Assembly (NCBI GenBank): GCA_963752755.1
Contig: CAVVZJ010000014.1
Coordinates: forward strand, 248,001 to 312,000
From: CAVVZJ01 sp963752755
GTDB lineage: Bacteria > Planctomycetota > Planctomycetia > Isosphaerales > Isosphaeraceae
DNA length: 64,000 nucleotides
Direction: 5' to 3'
Positions 19,811 through 30,105 of this stretch are shown here, piece by piece. How positions within the stretch are numbered: position 1 is the stretch's first letter; each line of letters opens with the position of its first letter. The translations under genes and the position numbers were made by a program. The notes under the pieces were generated by a model that did no database searches, was not told the DNA's origin, and worked only from the letters and a program-made list of their open reading frames with translations.

Positions 19811-20638
19811 TCAATGGCCATGCTCTTCTTCGATCGATTTGACCTTGGGCTGATACGAGTCGGGCGTGTAGGGGTAGAGATATTCATCCACCCACCACGA
19901 CTGGTTCTTTCCCTCACCCTGGCTCTTGAGCACGATGCCGACGAAGGACCTGGAGGGGTCGTCGCTTTTCGTGTCCTTCGGATTGGGCTTGTAGCCCTCG
20001 ATGTCGAGGCGGAGCTGGACGACGGGGGTGATGCCATCAAGGCTGGTCTTTTCGACCTGGTCGAAGACGACCTTCGCCTGGGGCTGTTCGTTCAAGATCC
20101 TGACGATCGTGACGATCGATCCGGCGGCCATCTCGAACATCATCGGGTCCGACGCATGGCTCGGGTCGGCGAACTTGGCCCGTGCCTGCTGGGGCGAGAG
20201 TCCGCGGCGGTCGGTGGGTGTGAGCTTGAACCAGAGGCATTCGTCGAGGTTGCGGCCGTTCAGGACCGGCACGATCTCGTTGCGGACGAAGGCCTCGGCC
20301 CGGCGGGTGAGGAGCAAGTTCTGGGTGAAAGTGATCGTGACTGACGAGAGGCCGAAGATTAGACCGAGCGCGAGCCCGGCCTGAGCGAGCCCGGCGCCCG
20401 TCAGGACGTCCGACTGCCGCCGAATTCGCCAGAGCGCCAGCGCCCCGAGCAGCACGGCGAGGGCGGCGCTGACGACGAACCTCAGATCGGCGAACGCCAG
20501 GACCCCGAACAGGCCGAAGATCAGGCTGCCGACGGCCAGGGGGCTGATCGCGCGGTAGGTCGGCAACTCGTTCTCGATCGGCGAAACGTAGCTTTCGGCC
20601 TTCTCCGGGCCGGGCGGGGCATGCGGATCGATCGCCAC
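19811..20638 (-). CDS. DUF4190-like membrane protein
   Basis: 275 residues from GTG 20638, chosen because AGGAG precedes it by 7 bases; a longer frame upstream to 20677 lacks such a site. The N-terminal half has AISPLAVGSLIFGLFGVLAF, ALAVLLGALALWRIRR and LTGAGLAQAGLALGLIFGL, the small hydrophobic repeat of DUF4190 proteins. The C-terminal half is a soluble domain of about 150 residues ending DEYLYPYTPDSYQPK and rich in charged residues near the end. Function unknown; an integral membrane protein with an extracytoplasmic or cytoplasmic sensor-like tail is all that can be said. Confidence 0.7.
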   Translation of the reverse strand: MAIDPHAPPGPEKAESYVSPIENELPTYRAISPLAVGSLIFGLFGVLAFADLRFVVSAALAVLLGALALWRIRRQSDVLTGAGLAQAGLALGLIFGLSSVTITFTQNLLLTRRAEAFVRNEIVPVLNGRNLDECLWFKLTPTDRRGLSPQQARAKFADPSHASDPMMFEMAAGSIVTIVRILNEQPQAKVVFDQVEKTSLDGITPVVQLRLDIEGYKPNPKDTKSDDPSRSFVGIVLKSQGEGKNQSWWVDEYLYPYTPDSYQPKVKSIEEEHGH

Positions 20639-20752
20639 GATGCAAACTCCTGGTTGGCGGCCCGAACGCGAGGGCATGGACGAGCAACGAAATTGATGAG
20701 GACGTGTCGCGAGGCCGCTTCCTTCTGAGGCTACTCGCGGCTTGGCGGACCG

Positions 20753-21289
20753 TCAAGCGCCGCCAGTGCCCAGACCGGCGCGAAACGGTCCTCCACCCGG
20801 CAGGAACGTGGCCAGGCTGACGCTCACCCAGAACAGGCCGAGCAACCAGCCGACGACATTCGTCCACGACCAGGAACGCCCCGCCCCCTGGAGCCGAAGC
20901 CCGGCCAGCAACACGGCCAGGATCGTCAGGCCCATCGTCTGGGGGGGCAGCGGGGTCGCCCAGGAAACGCTTCGGATCGCCCCGCGAACGACGGCCGCCA
21001 GGTCATACGTCCAGACCAGCAGGCCGCCGCTCATCCAGACCAACTCGCCCAGGCCACCCTCCGATCGTTCCCGACGCGCCAGAACTACCGGGCCGATCAA
21101 GGCCAGGCAGCCGGCCAGGGTGTAAGTCCCGGAGAGGAGTTCCGAAGGGGGCCAGGCCATCCGGCCGCGGTCCACGAGCAGCCAGAGCCCATAGGAGATT
21201 GCGGCCGTCACAAGGAGTGCGTTGGTCAGCGGCGAGGGGATCGCGGCGCTGGCCGCCGGCCTGGCGGCGCGTTTAGTGGAGGCGGACAT
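20753..21289 (-). CDS. Small multi-pass membrane protein, function unknown
   Basis: 178 residues from ATG 21289. After a short basic N-terminus (STKRAARPA) there are about five hydrophobic segments, including ALLVTAAISYGLWLLV, YTLAGCLALIGPVVLA, LVWMSGGLLVWTYDLAAVV, TMGLTILAVLLAGLRL and VVGWLLGLFWVSVSLATFLP. I recognise no family. It lies 115 bp upstream of the DUF4190-like gene on the same strand, so the two may be co-transcribed. Confidence 0.6.
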   Translation of the reverse strand: MSASTKRAARPAASAAIPSPLTNALLVTAAISYGLWLLVDRGRMAWPPSELLSGTYTLAGCLALIGPVVLARRERSEGGLGELVWMSGGLLVWTYDLAAVVRGAIRSVSWATPLPPQTMGLTILAVLLAGLRLQGAGRSWSWTNVVGWLLGLFWVSVSLATFLPGGGPFRAGLGTGGA

Positions 21290-21539
21290 CGGTGTGGGGC
21301 TTCCCGGGAGAGTCTCGGATGGACCCGTAACGGACCCGGCCGGTCGCTCGGAACGTCGGCGGGCCTCTCTCTCGTTCGGCCAGATCCGCCGACCGGCATG
21401 ACCCGGAACCCGGGACCCATGCCCAGACCGCCTCGGGTCGCGCCGGTCGCACCGCGCACGACAGATGGACTCGACCGCTCGTCCCCGCCCCGGGAAGGCT
21501 CCGACCCAACGGAGCGGAGCCAGGTCGGACCGACTCCTC

Positions 21540-23051
21540 CTATTGTGTTGCGTAAGTGTCCCTGTTGCTGGCGGTCTCCAGACTCGGTGAGGATGCGGCC
21601 TCGGGGGTTTTTGTGGAAGGCAAACGGGTCTCCGCCACGACCGGCACCTCCGGACTGAGGCGGCTCGGATCAAGAACGACCTCTTCGCCGTCTTCCAGAC
21701 CGGCGGTGACTTCCAGAAGATTGTCCGTCCCCGGCGCGACCTTCACCTCGCGGCGCTCCAGGCCATCCTTGTGGGGCACGTAACAGACCTCGCGGCCGTT
21801 TTCGATCGTGACTGACGTGGTGGGGACGACCAGGGCGTTTGGATGGTGCGCCGTGACGATCTCCACCTCGGCGGTCATGCCAGGAAGCAGATCGGGCGGA
21901 ATGTTATGGATGCTAATCTTGGCCAGGAAGTTCTTGATTTCCCGCGACGCCCGCCAGCTCCTGGGCGTGATCGGCAGCGGCGAAACCGACGTGATGTGGC
22001 CTTCGAGGATGTAGCGCGGCAGAGCCGTGATGCGAATCCGGACCGGCATCCCCGAATCGACGCGATTGACGATCGTCTCGTTGATCGTCACCTGGACTTC
22101 CATCCGACTCAGGTTGGGCAGGTAGAACAGGTCCATCCGCTGCCGGACTGTGGTTCCAAGCTCAATCCGCTCATCGTCGTCGTCGTCGTTGGCGAAGATG
22201 ACCATGCCATCGTGCGGGGCTCGAATCGTGCAGAACTCCACCTGTTTCTGGAACTTCTCCAGTTGATCCTCGCGGCGACGGACCCGAAGCGTCTGGTAAC
22301 TTAGCTCCTCCTGGGCCTTCTGCACCGCCGCCTCCAGACGCCGCAACTGGATCGGGGCCGAGAACTTCTCAAGGTTGGCCGACTCACCTCGGACCCGTTC
22401 GAGGTTGATCTGGGCGTGCTTGAGGTTCTCCCGTTCGAGGATCAACTGGCCCTCGGAGAGATAGCCGTTCTTGACCATGTTCTGCGACCAGTCGATGCGG
22501 TCCTTCTGCCGTTCGATATCGGCCTCGTAGAGAAAGACCTGCTCGCGGTAGTCCTGCCGAAGTTGTTCCAGCGAGCCGTCGCGATACTCGATCAGGCCGA
22601 TCTCGGCCGCGTCGAGGTCGAGCTGGGCCTTCTGCTTGTCGGCTCGGGCCTGCTCGACCTTGATCAACTGCTGCCGGACCATTTCCTCGTATTCCGACGA
22701 GTCCAGCCGGCAGAGTAGATCACCTTGCTTGACCCGACTCCCATCCTCGATCAGTTCGATGATCGTGGACGAGCCGTCGGTCGCTCAGCGACCCGGCGGA
22801 AGAACCGACATGGAGATTATCCAGCTCGCACTCGATGAGCGTCTTCTTCGCCGTCTCGATCTCGCCGCCGGCACTCAGCATGACGTGCAGGTCCTGCGGA
22901 ACACCGTCGCCCGACGCAGATCCTCCGGCAAGGGGCTCCGACTCCAGGCTTCCCGGGCCAGCAGAGGCCCCGCCTGTGATCAAGCCGCCCAAAAGGAGCA
23001 GGGAACCAGTGTGACCAACCGGCGTCGCCATCGCGATCGATTTGTGGCCAT
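21540..23051 (-). CDS. HlyD-type efflux/secretion periplasmic adaptor (frameshifted)
   Basis: About 500 residues after repair. Biotinyl-lipoyl-like half (IIELIEDGSRVKQGDLLCRLDSSEYEE), a long coiled-coil hairpin (QLIKVEQARADKQKAQLDLD through EELSYQTLRVRRREDQLEKF), the second lipoyl half (CTIRAPHDGMVIFAND), then a beta-barrel and membrane-proximal domain (PDLLPGMTAEVEIVTAHH, LVVPTTSVTIENGREVCYV). A DDDDDE run sits inside the lipoyl domain. Shifts are needed near 22790 and probably near 22998. The preferred start ATG 23051 gives a basic n-region (MATNRSRWRRRLVTL) before LLLLGGLITGGASA; without the second repair the start would be 23031. Stop TAG at 21540. No transporter or TolC partner is adjacent. 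Confidence 0.82.
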
Positions 23052-23420
23052 CCGTCTGATACCTTCTTCTCTGATTGCGGCCGAGACACTGCTCGAATAG
23101 ACCGCGAGGTTAAGATCCAATTCCACCAGCCAGCTCGCCGTCGCAGTAACCGCCTCGCGACTGGGACCTACATTCTGTTGTAGGCGACAGGGAGTGTATA
23201 ACAATCCTTGAAAAATTTCAACTGGCAGGACGGATTGCGGTCTGCGTCGATGTTGGGGTACTTGGGTAGTTTAGGAAAGAAAGGTCATTTGATTGAAGTT
23301 GAGTCGGGCAACGTTGGCGATGGGGTTCGGGTTGCGGAAGTGGCCATTGCCGGCTAAGTTCGGTGGTTTCGTGGAAGCGTGTAGGGCGTCGCCCCAAGAG
23401 TTTGGGATAGGGTGGGGAGC
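23052..23420. promoter_or_regulatory. Divergent upstream region of the HlyD-type gene and hom
   Basis: 369 bp without a gene, more AT-rich in the middle. Minus-strand promoter-like hexamers TTGAAA (23216-23221) and TATACA (23195-23200) are 15 bp apart and point at the HlyD-type gene. Just downstream is a perfect inverted repeat CCTACA-6-TGTAGG (23167-23184). I see no clear promoter for hom; its start has only a weak ribosome site, GGGGAGC. Confidence 0.35.
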
Positions 23421-24731
23421 ATGGGACGGGTCGGGATTGGATTGCTCGGGCTGGGGACGGTCGGCGCGGGGGTGGCCCGCTTGCTGGACGAGGCGGCGGG
23501 GCGCGTCGGAGCGGCGGGCCGGTCGGGAGATCCGGGTCGTCCGGGCCCTGGTCCGCGACCCGATCGAAGGCGCGGGACGTGCCGATCCCGGCCGAGCGGA
23601 TCACAGACCGACCGGCGACGGGTCGTGGACGACCCGGAGGTCCAGATTGTCGTCGAGCTGATCGGGGGGATCGAGCCGGCGCGGACGATCGTGCTGGCGG
23701 CGCTGGCGGCGGGCAAGGACGTGGTGACGGCGAACAAGGCGTTGCTGGCCGAGCATGGTCCGGAGATCTTCGCCGCAGGCCCGCCGGCACGGCCGCGCGG
23801 TCGCCTTCGAGGGGAGCGTCGCGGGCGGCATCCCGATCGTGCAGGCGCCTCACGGTCGGCCTGGCGGCCAACCAGGTGCAGAGCCTGGCGGCGATCGTCA
23901 ACGGCACCTGCAACTTCATCCTGACGGCGATGACCCGCGAGGGCCTGCCCTACGAGACCGCGCTTGCGACGGCCCAGGAGCTTGGCTACGCCGAGGCCGA
24001 CCCGACGCTCGACGTCGACGGCACCGACACCGCCCACAAGCTGGCGATCCTGGCCCAGCTCGCCTTCGGCGCGGGGGTGACCACCGGCCAGATCCCCCGC
24101 CAGGGGATCGACCAGCTCCAGACGGCCGACATCCGGTTCGCCGGCGAGCTGGGTTACACCGTCAAGCTGCTGGCCCTGGCCCGCCTCCAGCCGGAGGCGC
24201 TGGAACTCCGCGTCGCCCCGACGCTGGTCCGGCACGGCACGCCGCTGGCCGATGTCGCCGGCCCGTACAACGCGATCCGCGTCGTGGGCGATGCCGTGGG
24301 CGACACCCTCTTTTACGGCCGCGGCGCCGGCGCCTTGCCGACCGCCTCGGCGGTCGTCGGCGACCTGATCGACGTCGCCGTCGGCCGTGCCCGCCTGACG
24401 TTCGACGCCCAGAACCTCTGGTCCGAGGACGCCCCGCCGCCCCGGCTCGCGACGCCCGAGCAGATCCGCAGCCGCTATTATCTCCGTTTCACCATCGCCG
24501 ACCGCCCCGGCGTGCTCGCCACGATCGCCCGCGTGCTGGGCGACCAGGGCGATCAGCATCGCCAGCGTCATCCAGCACGACCCCGGCGACGACGACCACC
24601 CCGACGCCCCCGTCCCCTTGATCCTGATGACCCATTCCGCCTCCCAGGCCCGCCTCGACGCCGCGCTCGGCGAGATCGACCGGCTGGACGTCAACCGGGC
24701 CCCCAGCGTCCGCCTCGGGGTCGAGGATTGA
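23421..24731 (+). CDS. hom: Homoserine dehydrogenase (about six frameshifts)
   Basis: Reduces aspartate semialdehyde to homoserine with NAD(P)H. The Rossmann motif GLLGLGTVGAGVARLL opens the gene at ATG 23421; then VVELIGGIEPARTIVLAALAAGKDVVTANKALL with the active-site ANK; the catalytic domain NQVQSLAAIVNGTCNFILT, GYAEADPTLDVDGTDTAHKL; and a C-terminal ACT domain YYLRFTIADRPGVLATIARVL. The reading frame changes near 23512, 23585, 23615, 23785, 23852 and 24550. About 435 residues after repair, the normal length. It is followed by the PGM-like kinase candidate and aspartokinase, so this is a threonine/methionine branch cluster. Confidence 0.88.
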
Positions 24732-24843
24732 GCCAGGGGGTTCCCGAGCAAGCTTGAAGTAGCGTTGCATTGGTAACTTCCGCCCTGAATACTCTGCGAT
24801 TCCGCCGGCTTGAGAGCCGGCCCTCCGCGTCAGGACGCGACCC

Positions 24844-26056
24844 ATGAAGTACGCCATCGTGATCCCCGACGGCGCCTCCGACGAGCCCCAGGACTCGCTC
24901 GGCGGTCGGACCCCCTTGCAGGCCGCCAACACGCCCGAGATGGATCGCCTGGCCCGCGACGGCGTCCTCGGGCATCTCGTCGAACGTCCCCGACCGCTTC
25001 CTGCCGGCCAGCGACGTGGCGACCCTGAGCCTCTTCGGCTACGACCCGTTGAAGTACTACACCGGCCGCGCCCCGCTCGAAGCCGCCGCGATGGGACACG
25101 CCCTCGGCCCCGACGACTGGGCCGTCCGCTGCAACCTCATGACCATCCTCGACGGCCGCATGACCGACTTCACCGCCGGTCACATCACCAGCGAGGAAGG
25201 CCGCGAGCTGATCGAGGCATCTGCGGAAGCAGGTCCGTGCCGAGGGGCTGGAGGTCGAGTTCCACCCCGGCGTCAGCTACCGCAACCTGATGATCGTCCG
25301 CGGCCGGCCGGGTCAGGCCCCGTTCGCCGACGACACGCGTAACGACCCCGCCCCACGACGTCCCCGACCAGCCCGCCGCCGAGCACCTCCCCCGCGGCAC
25401 CGGCTCGGCCGCGCTTCGGGCCTTGATGGAGGCGGGCTCGGCCGCGATCTGCGACCACGAGGTCAACCGTCGCCGGGTCGCCGCCGGCCAGCACCCGGCC
25501 AACGCCATCTGGCTCTGGGGCCAGGGCAAGGCGCCGACCTTGCCGAAGTTTGCAGGATTTGCACGGCCTCCACGGCGCGATCCTCTCCGCCGTGGACCTC
25601 GTCCGCGGCGTGGGCCTCCTGGCGGGATGGGACCGGATCGACGTCCCCGGCGCCACCGGCTACCTCGATACCGACTACGCCGCCAAGGGTCGTTACGGCA
25701 TCGAGGCGTTGAAGGACCACGACATCGTTTGCGTCCACGTCGAGGCCCCCGACGAGGCGAGCCACGAAGGCCGCGCCAACGCCAAGGTCGAGGCCCTGGA
25801 GCGGATCGACCGGGAGATCGTCGCCCCTTTGCGGCGGGCCCTGGAAGCTCAAGGCGACTGGCGCCTGCTCGTCTCGCCCGACCATTCAACCTTGCTCCGG
25901 ACCCGCGCCCACGACCGCGCCCCTGTTCCCTGGGCGATGGCCGGCACCGGCCTGAGCGGCTCCGGCCACCCTTACGACGAACAGGCCGCCCGCATGGCCG
26001 GTGGTCCGGTGCTCGACGAAGGGTGGCGGCTCATGGAACGATTCCTCGCGTCTTGA
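24844..26056 (+). CDS. Cofactor-independent phosphoglycerate-mutase-like protein, probable homoserine kinase
   Basis: About 402 residues after four repairs (near 24982, 25220, 25345, 25552). Alkaline-phosphatase superfamily, archaeal-type iPGM branch: VIPDGASDEP at the N-terminus; the nucleophile segment ASDVATLSLFGYDPLKYYTG; RCNLMTILDGRMTDFTAGHI; PGVSYRNLMIVRG; VDLVRGVGLLAG; HVEAPDEASHEG; and metal ligands in SPDHSTLLRTRAHDRAPVPW. A subfamily of these proteins (TIGR02535) has been proposed to be homoserine kinase because it occurs beside threonine genes. Here it sits exactly between hom and lysC, and no GHMP-type thrB is seen nearby. A true phosphoglycerate mutase is the alternative; sequence alone does not settle it. 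Confidence 0.8.
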
Positions 26057-26085
26057 CTTGTCGGGCGTGTGCAGCACGCCGTCTT
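26057..26085 (+). repeat. Half copy of the hairpin repeat found at 43043-43107
   Basis: 29 bases identical to 43043-43071, starting immediately after the TGA of the PGM-like gene. Only one arm is present, so it cannot form the long hairpin seen in the full copy. Confidence 0.75.
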
Positions 26086-26129
26086 TCCGTCCACACCGCA
26101 ACCCTTGGGGTTTCCCAGGAGAGTCGAGC

Positions 26130-27941
26130 GTGCCCCTTCTGGTCCAGAAGTTCGGCGGCACCAGCGTCGCCGACAGCAACAAGATCCTGGCCGCCGCCCG
26201 ACGCGCGATCCGAGCCCACCAGAAAGGCAGCAAGGTCGTGGTCGTCGTCTCGGCGCGGGGTCACACAACCGACGAACTGATCGACCTGGCCCGCGAGATC
26301 AGCGAGCACCCGCCGGCTCGCGAGATGGACATGCTGCTCTCGACGGGCGAGCAGGTCAGCGTGGCCCTGATGGCGATGGCGATCCAGGCGCTGGGGGTCC
26401 CGGCGATCAGCTTCACCGGCGCGCAGATCGGCATCGTAACCGACAGCTTCCATACCAAGGCCCGCATCCGCAACATCTCGTGCGAACGAATCCTGCAGGC
26501 GCTCGACGCCGGTCAGATCGCGATCGTCGCGGGCTTCCAGGGCGTCGATGAAGACTACAACATCACGACCCTCGGTCGCGGCGGCTCGGATACGACGGCC
26601 GTCGCCCTCGCCGCCGTGCTCGGGGCCGATGCCTGTGAGATTTATACCGACGTCGATGGAGTTTACACAACCGACCCGCGAGTCGTGCCCGAGGCCCGAA
26701 AGATCGACAGGATTAGTTATGATGAAATGCTGGAGATGGCCAGCCTGGCGCGGGCGTGATGCACTCTCGGTCGATCGAGTTCGCCAAGAAGTACGGGGTA
26801 CCGATCCACGTCCGCAGCTCGTTCTCGGATGCTCCCGGCACCTGGATCGTGGGTGAGGCCGACGCCAGACAGCTCGGCCAGAGCGTCCTCGGCGCGGCCT
26901 TGCTGAAGGACGAGGCTCGCGTGACCGTGCTCGGCGTGCCCGATCGGCCGGGCGTGGTCCACGACCTGTTCCGCCGGATCGGCCGGGCAAACATCGTGGT
27001 GGACATGATCGTGCAGAACGTGGCCACGGGGGGTGCGACGGAAGTCAGCTTCACCGTCTCCGCCGCTGATCTGACGGCCACGCTCCGCGTGGCCGAGGAG
27101 GCGGCCCGCGCGATCGGCGCCGGGGGGATTGACCACGACCCGGGGGTCGCCAAGGTCTCGGCCGTCGGCCTGGGGATGCGGACGCACACCGGCGTTGCCA
27201 CGGTCATGTTCGATGCGTTGGCGAAGGCCGGCATCAACATCGACATGATCACAACCAGCGAAATCAAGATCAGCGTGCTGGTGGATCGGTCGCAGGCGGT
27301 CCAGGCGTCTCGGATCGTCCACCGGGCCTTCCAGCTCGACGAGGCCGGTCCGGAGCGACCGCGGGGCCTTCATCCCGCGGCGGCTCGCCTCGCCGGCGTC
27401 GGGCGTGGTCACAACCGAGGATGGAGACGGCCCCGAGCAGGCCCCCGGCATGGAGGATCTGGTGATCTCGGGCGTCGAGCTGGACGCCAGCCAGGCCCGG
27501 GTCACGCTGCTTGACCTGCCCGATCAGCCGGGCCACGCGGCCCGGGTCTTCCGATCGATCGGCGAGGCGGGAGTGTTCGTCGATATGATCGTGCAGAGCG
27601 CCGGTCATGGAGGCAACACGCACCTCTCGTTCACCGTCCCCCGCCCCGAGGCCGACCGAGCCGCCGAGGCGGCCGGCGCCGCCGTGCCCGGCGGCACGGT
27701 CCAGGTGGAGCGCGAGCTGGCCAAGCTCTCGGTCATCGGCGTTGGCATGAGGACGCACACCGGCGTCGCCACCCGGATGTTCGGCGCCTTGGCCGAGCGG
27801 GGCATTAACATCTCCCTGATCAACACCAGCGAGGTCCGGATCAACGTCGCGACCGACATCGAACACGGCCGCGAGGGGATCGAGTGCCTGCGCCAGGCCT
27901 TCGCCTTGCCGGAGGGCGCCGGACGCGATCCGGGACCTTGA
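26130..27941 (+). CDS. lysC: Aspartate kinase with four ACT domains (two frameshifts)
   Basis: Phosphorylates aspartate, the first step to lysine, threonine and methionine. GTG 26130 is preceded by AGGAG at 26117-26121. The kinase domain (about 1-245) shows LLVQKFGGTSVADSNKI, MDMLLSTGEQVSVALMAMAI, TTLGRGGSDTTAVALAAVLG and DVDGVYTTDPRVVPEARKI. Repairs near 26752 and 27365 reconnect MHSRSIEFAKKYG and the C-terminal part. Two tandem pairs of ACT domains follow, with near-duplicate segments VTVLGVPDRPGVVHDLFRRI / VTLLDLPDQPGHAARVFRSI and GLGMRTHTGVATVMFDALAK / GVGMRTHTGVATRMFGALAE. Four ACT domains in about 603 residues resembles cyanobacterial aspartokinase and implies feedback control by amino acids. 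Confidence 0.92.
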
Positions 27942-27947
27942 GAACCC

Positions 27948-28704
27948 ATGAACCACGGGCACTCCTCGACGATCAACCCGGCCCGGCCCGGCTCCAACCC
28001 AGGCCGGGGCAACCTGGTCCGCCTGCTGCTTTACCCGCTCGCCTGGGCGGCGGTCTTCCTCCTGGGCCTGGGGCTGGGTCGCTGGCTGGAGATCAGCAAA
28101 GCGATCACGGCGCGGGACCTCGACCAGCGTGTCTGGTCCTGGGTCGTGGACCATCGGAGCGACCACCCGCTCTTGACCGGCGGCTCCGGCTGGTCACACG
28201 CCTCGGCAATTCGGAAATGGCGTTCCCGATCGTGGCGGCGGCGATGCGTCGGTCTCCTGGTTCTCGGCCGCAAGGGGTTGGTCGGGATTCGGTCGATGGG
28301 ACTGGCTCTGCTTTGGCGGGGGGATGCTCGGGGCGCGGCTGCTGGTGCTGGCCCTCAAGGCGTTCTTCGATCGGGAACGCCCGATGGAACTCCACCGCCT
28401 CGTCATCGAGGACTCACCCAGCTTCCCGAGCAGTCATGCTCTGAATGCGGCGGCCTTCTGCACCCTGGCGGCCATTTTCCTCGGTCGCATTCTGCGGTTG
28501 AGTCACAGCCGGTCATGGATGCGATCGGCCGTCGGATTCGCCTGCATGGCCGTCGCGGTCTTGATCGCAGCCAGCCGGGTCTGGCTGGCGGTCCATTATC
28601 TGAGCGACGTGCTCGTCGGCCTGGCCCTGGGTCTGGCCTGGAGTCTCGGCTGCGTCAGCCTTGCATTTCGGGTTGCGGGCCGAGCCGACGGCCGCGCCGC
28701 TTGA
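27948..28704 (+). CDS. PAP2-family membrane phosphatase (frameshifted)
   Basis: About 250 residues in three frames. ATG 27948 lies 6 bp after lysC. First helix YPLAWAAVFLLGLGLGRWLE; then DHPLLTGG, shift near 28190, TRLGNSEMAFPIVAAAM; another shift near 28320; then the catalytic motifs K..FFDRERP (C1), SFPSSHALNAA (C2, with PSSH) and SRVWLAVHYLSDVLVG (C3, with SR-x5-H-x3-D). A lipid-phosphate phosphatase of the undecaprenyl-pyrophosphate or phosphatidate type; the substrate is not decided by sequence. Same strand as lysC and argG. Confidence 0.85.
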
Positions 28705-28738
28705 CGGTCCGGGCCAGCGGGCGATAACGTGAAGTCGT

Positions 28739-28792
28739 GGCCCCGGGGTCGCGGGACGGCTTTGCGCCGGCCGGCCCCGGGGCGGTCGTTTT
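28739..28792 (+). terminator. GC-rich hairpin upstream of argG
   Basis: GGCCCCGGGG occurs at 28739-28748 and again at 28773-28782. Its self-complementary core lets the two pair, and TCGTTTTCC follows the second copy. It may be the terminator of the PAP2 gene. The alternative is a leader structure of argG, whose start is at 28818. Confidence 0.3.
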
Positions 28793-28817
28793 CCGACAGA
28801 GGGCGGGAAGGTCAATC

Positions 28818-30078
28818 GTGGCACGCGACAAGGTGGTACTGGCCTACAGCGGCGGCCTGGATACGTCGGTGGCCGTCAAATGGATCAACGAGACCTATGG
28901 GCTCGACGTCATCGCCTACACCTGCGACCTCGGCCAGGGGCAGGACATCCAGGCAATCCGCGACAAGGCCCTCCGCACCGGCGCCGTCGAGGCGATCGCC
29001 GAGGACGTCCGCAACCTTTTCGTCGATTACTTCGCCTTCCCCTCCTTGATGGCCGGCGCCCTGTATGAGGGCAAGTACCCGCTCGCCACGGCGCTCGGCC
29101 GCCCCTTGATCGCGCAGTTGATGGTCAAGGTTGCCAAGGAGCACGGCGCCGTGGCGGTTGCCCACGGCTGCACCGGCAAGGGAAACGATCAGGTCCGCTT
29201 CGACGTGACCTTCCAGACCCTCGCCCCGCACCTCAGAGATCATCGCGCCGGTCCGCGAGTGGAAATGGACCCGCTCCGAGGAGCTGGAGTTCGCCCGCAA
29301 GCACGGCATCGAGGTCGAGGCGACGAAGGAGAAGATCTTCTCCACCGACCAGAACCTCTGGGGCCGCTCGATCGAGGCCGGCATCCTCGAAGACCCCTGG
29401 GTCGCCCCGCCGCCCGAGACCTTTCAGTGGACCGTCGATCCCAAGGACGCTCCCGACGAGCCCGAGGAGGTCGAGATTGTCTTTGATCGCGGCCGACCGA
29501 TGACCCTGAACGGTCGCGAGATGGACGGCGCCCCCTTGATCGAAGAACTCAACACGATTGCCGGCCGGCACGGCGTCGGCCGGATCGACCACATCGAGAA
29601 CCGCCTCGTCGGCATCAAATCTCGCGAGATTTATGAGGCTCCAGCCGCGATCGTCTTGCATGAAGCCCACCGCGAGATCGAGTTCCTCACGCTCAGCAAG
29701 GACGCCCTCCGGTTCAAGACGTTCGTCAGTCAGGCGTATGCCGACCTGATCTACAACGGCCTCTGGTTTAGCGCCTTGCACCAGGATCTGATGGCCTTCG
29801 TCGTCTCGAACCAGCAATACGTCTCCGGTACGGCGCGGGTCCGGCTCTACAAGGGTCACTGCATGATTTCCGGCCGCAAGAGTGACCACAGCCTCTACCG
29901 TCACGAACTTGCGACCTACGAGGAAGGCGACCAGTACGATCAGGCCGCCGCCCAGGGCTTCATCAAGATTCACGGCTTGATGCAGGTCACCCAGGCCAAG
30001 CATCAGATGCTCAAAGGTCCCGGCGGCCAGCGTCTCGAACTGCCCACCATCATCCCGCCCGACGCCGGCGCGGAGTGA
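28818..30078 (+). CDS. argG: Argininosuccinate synthase (one frameshift)
   Basis: Joins citrulline and aspartate with ATP, the penultimate step of arginine synthesis. GTG 28818 gives VARDKVVLAYSGGLDTSVAV with the ATP-pyrophosphatase P-loop SGGLDTS; then AHGCTGKGNDQVRF, EWKWTRSEELEFARKHGI, STDQNLWGRSIEAG, RIDHIENRLVGIKSREIYE and SGTARVRLYKG. An extra base near 29236 (APHL to EIIAPV) breaks the frame; otherwise intact. About 419 residues, slightly above the usual 400. It is the only arginine gene in the window. Confidence 0.95.
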
Positions 30079-30105
30079 TCCCCGGAGTGCTCGGAGGTCA
30101 GCGCC

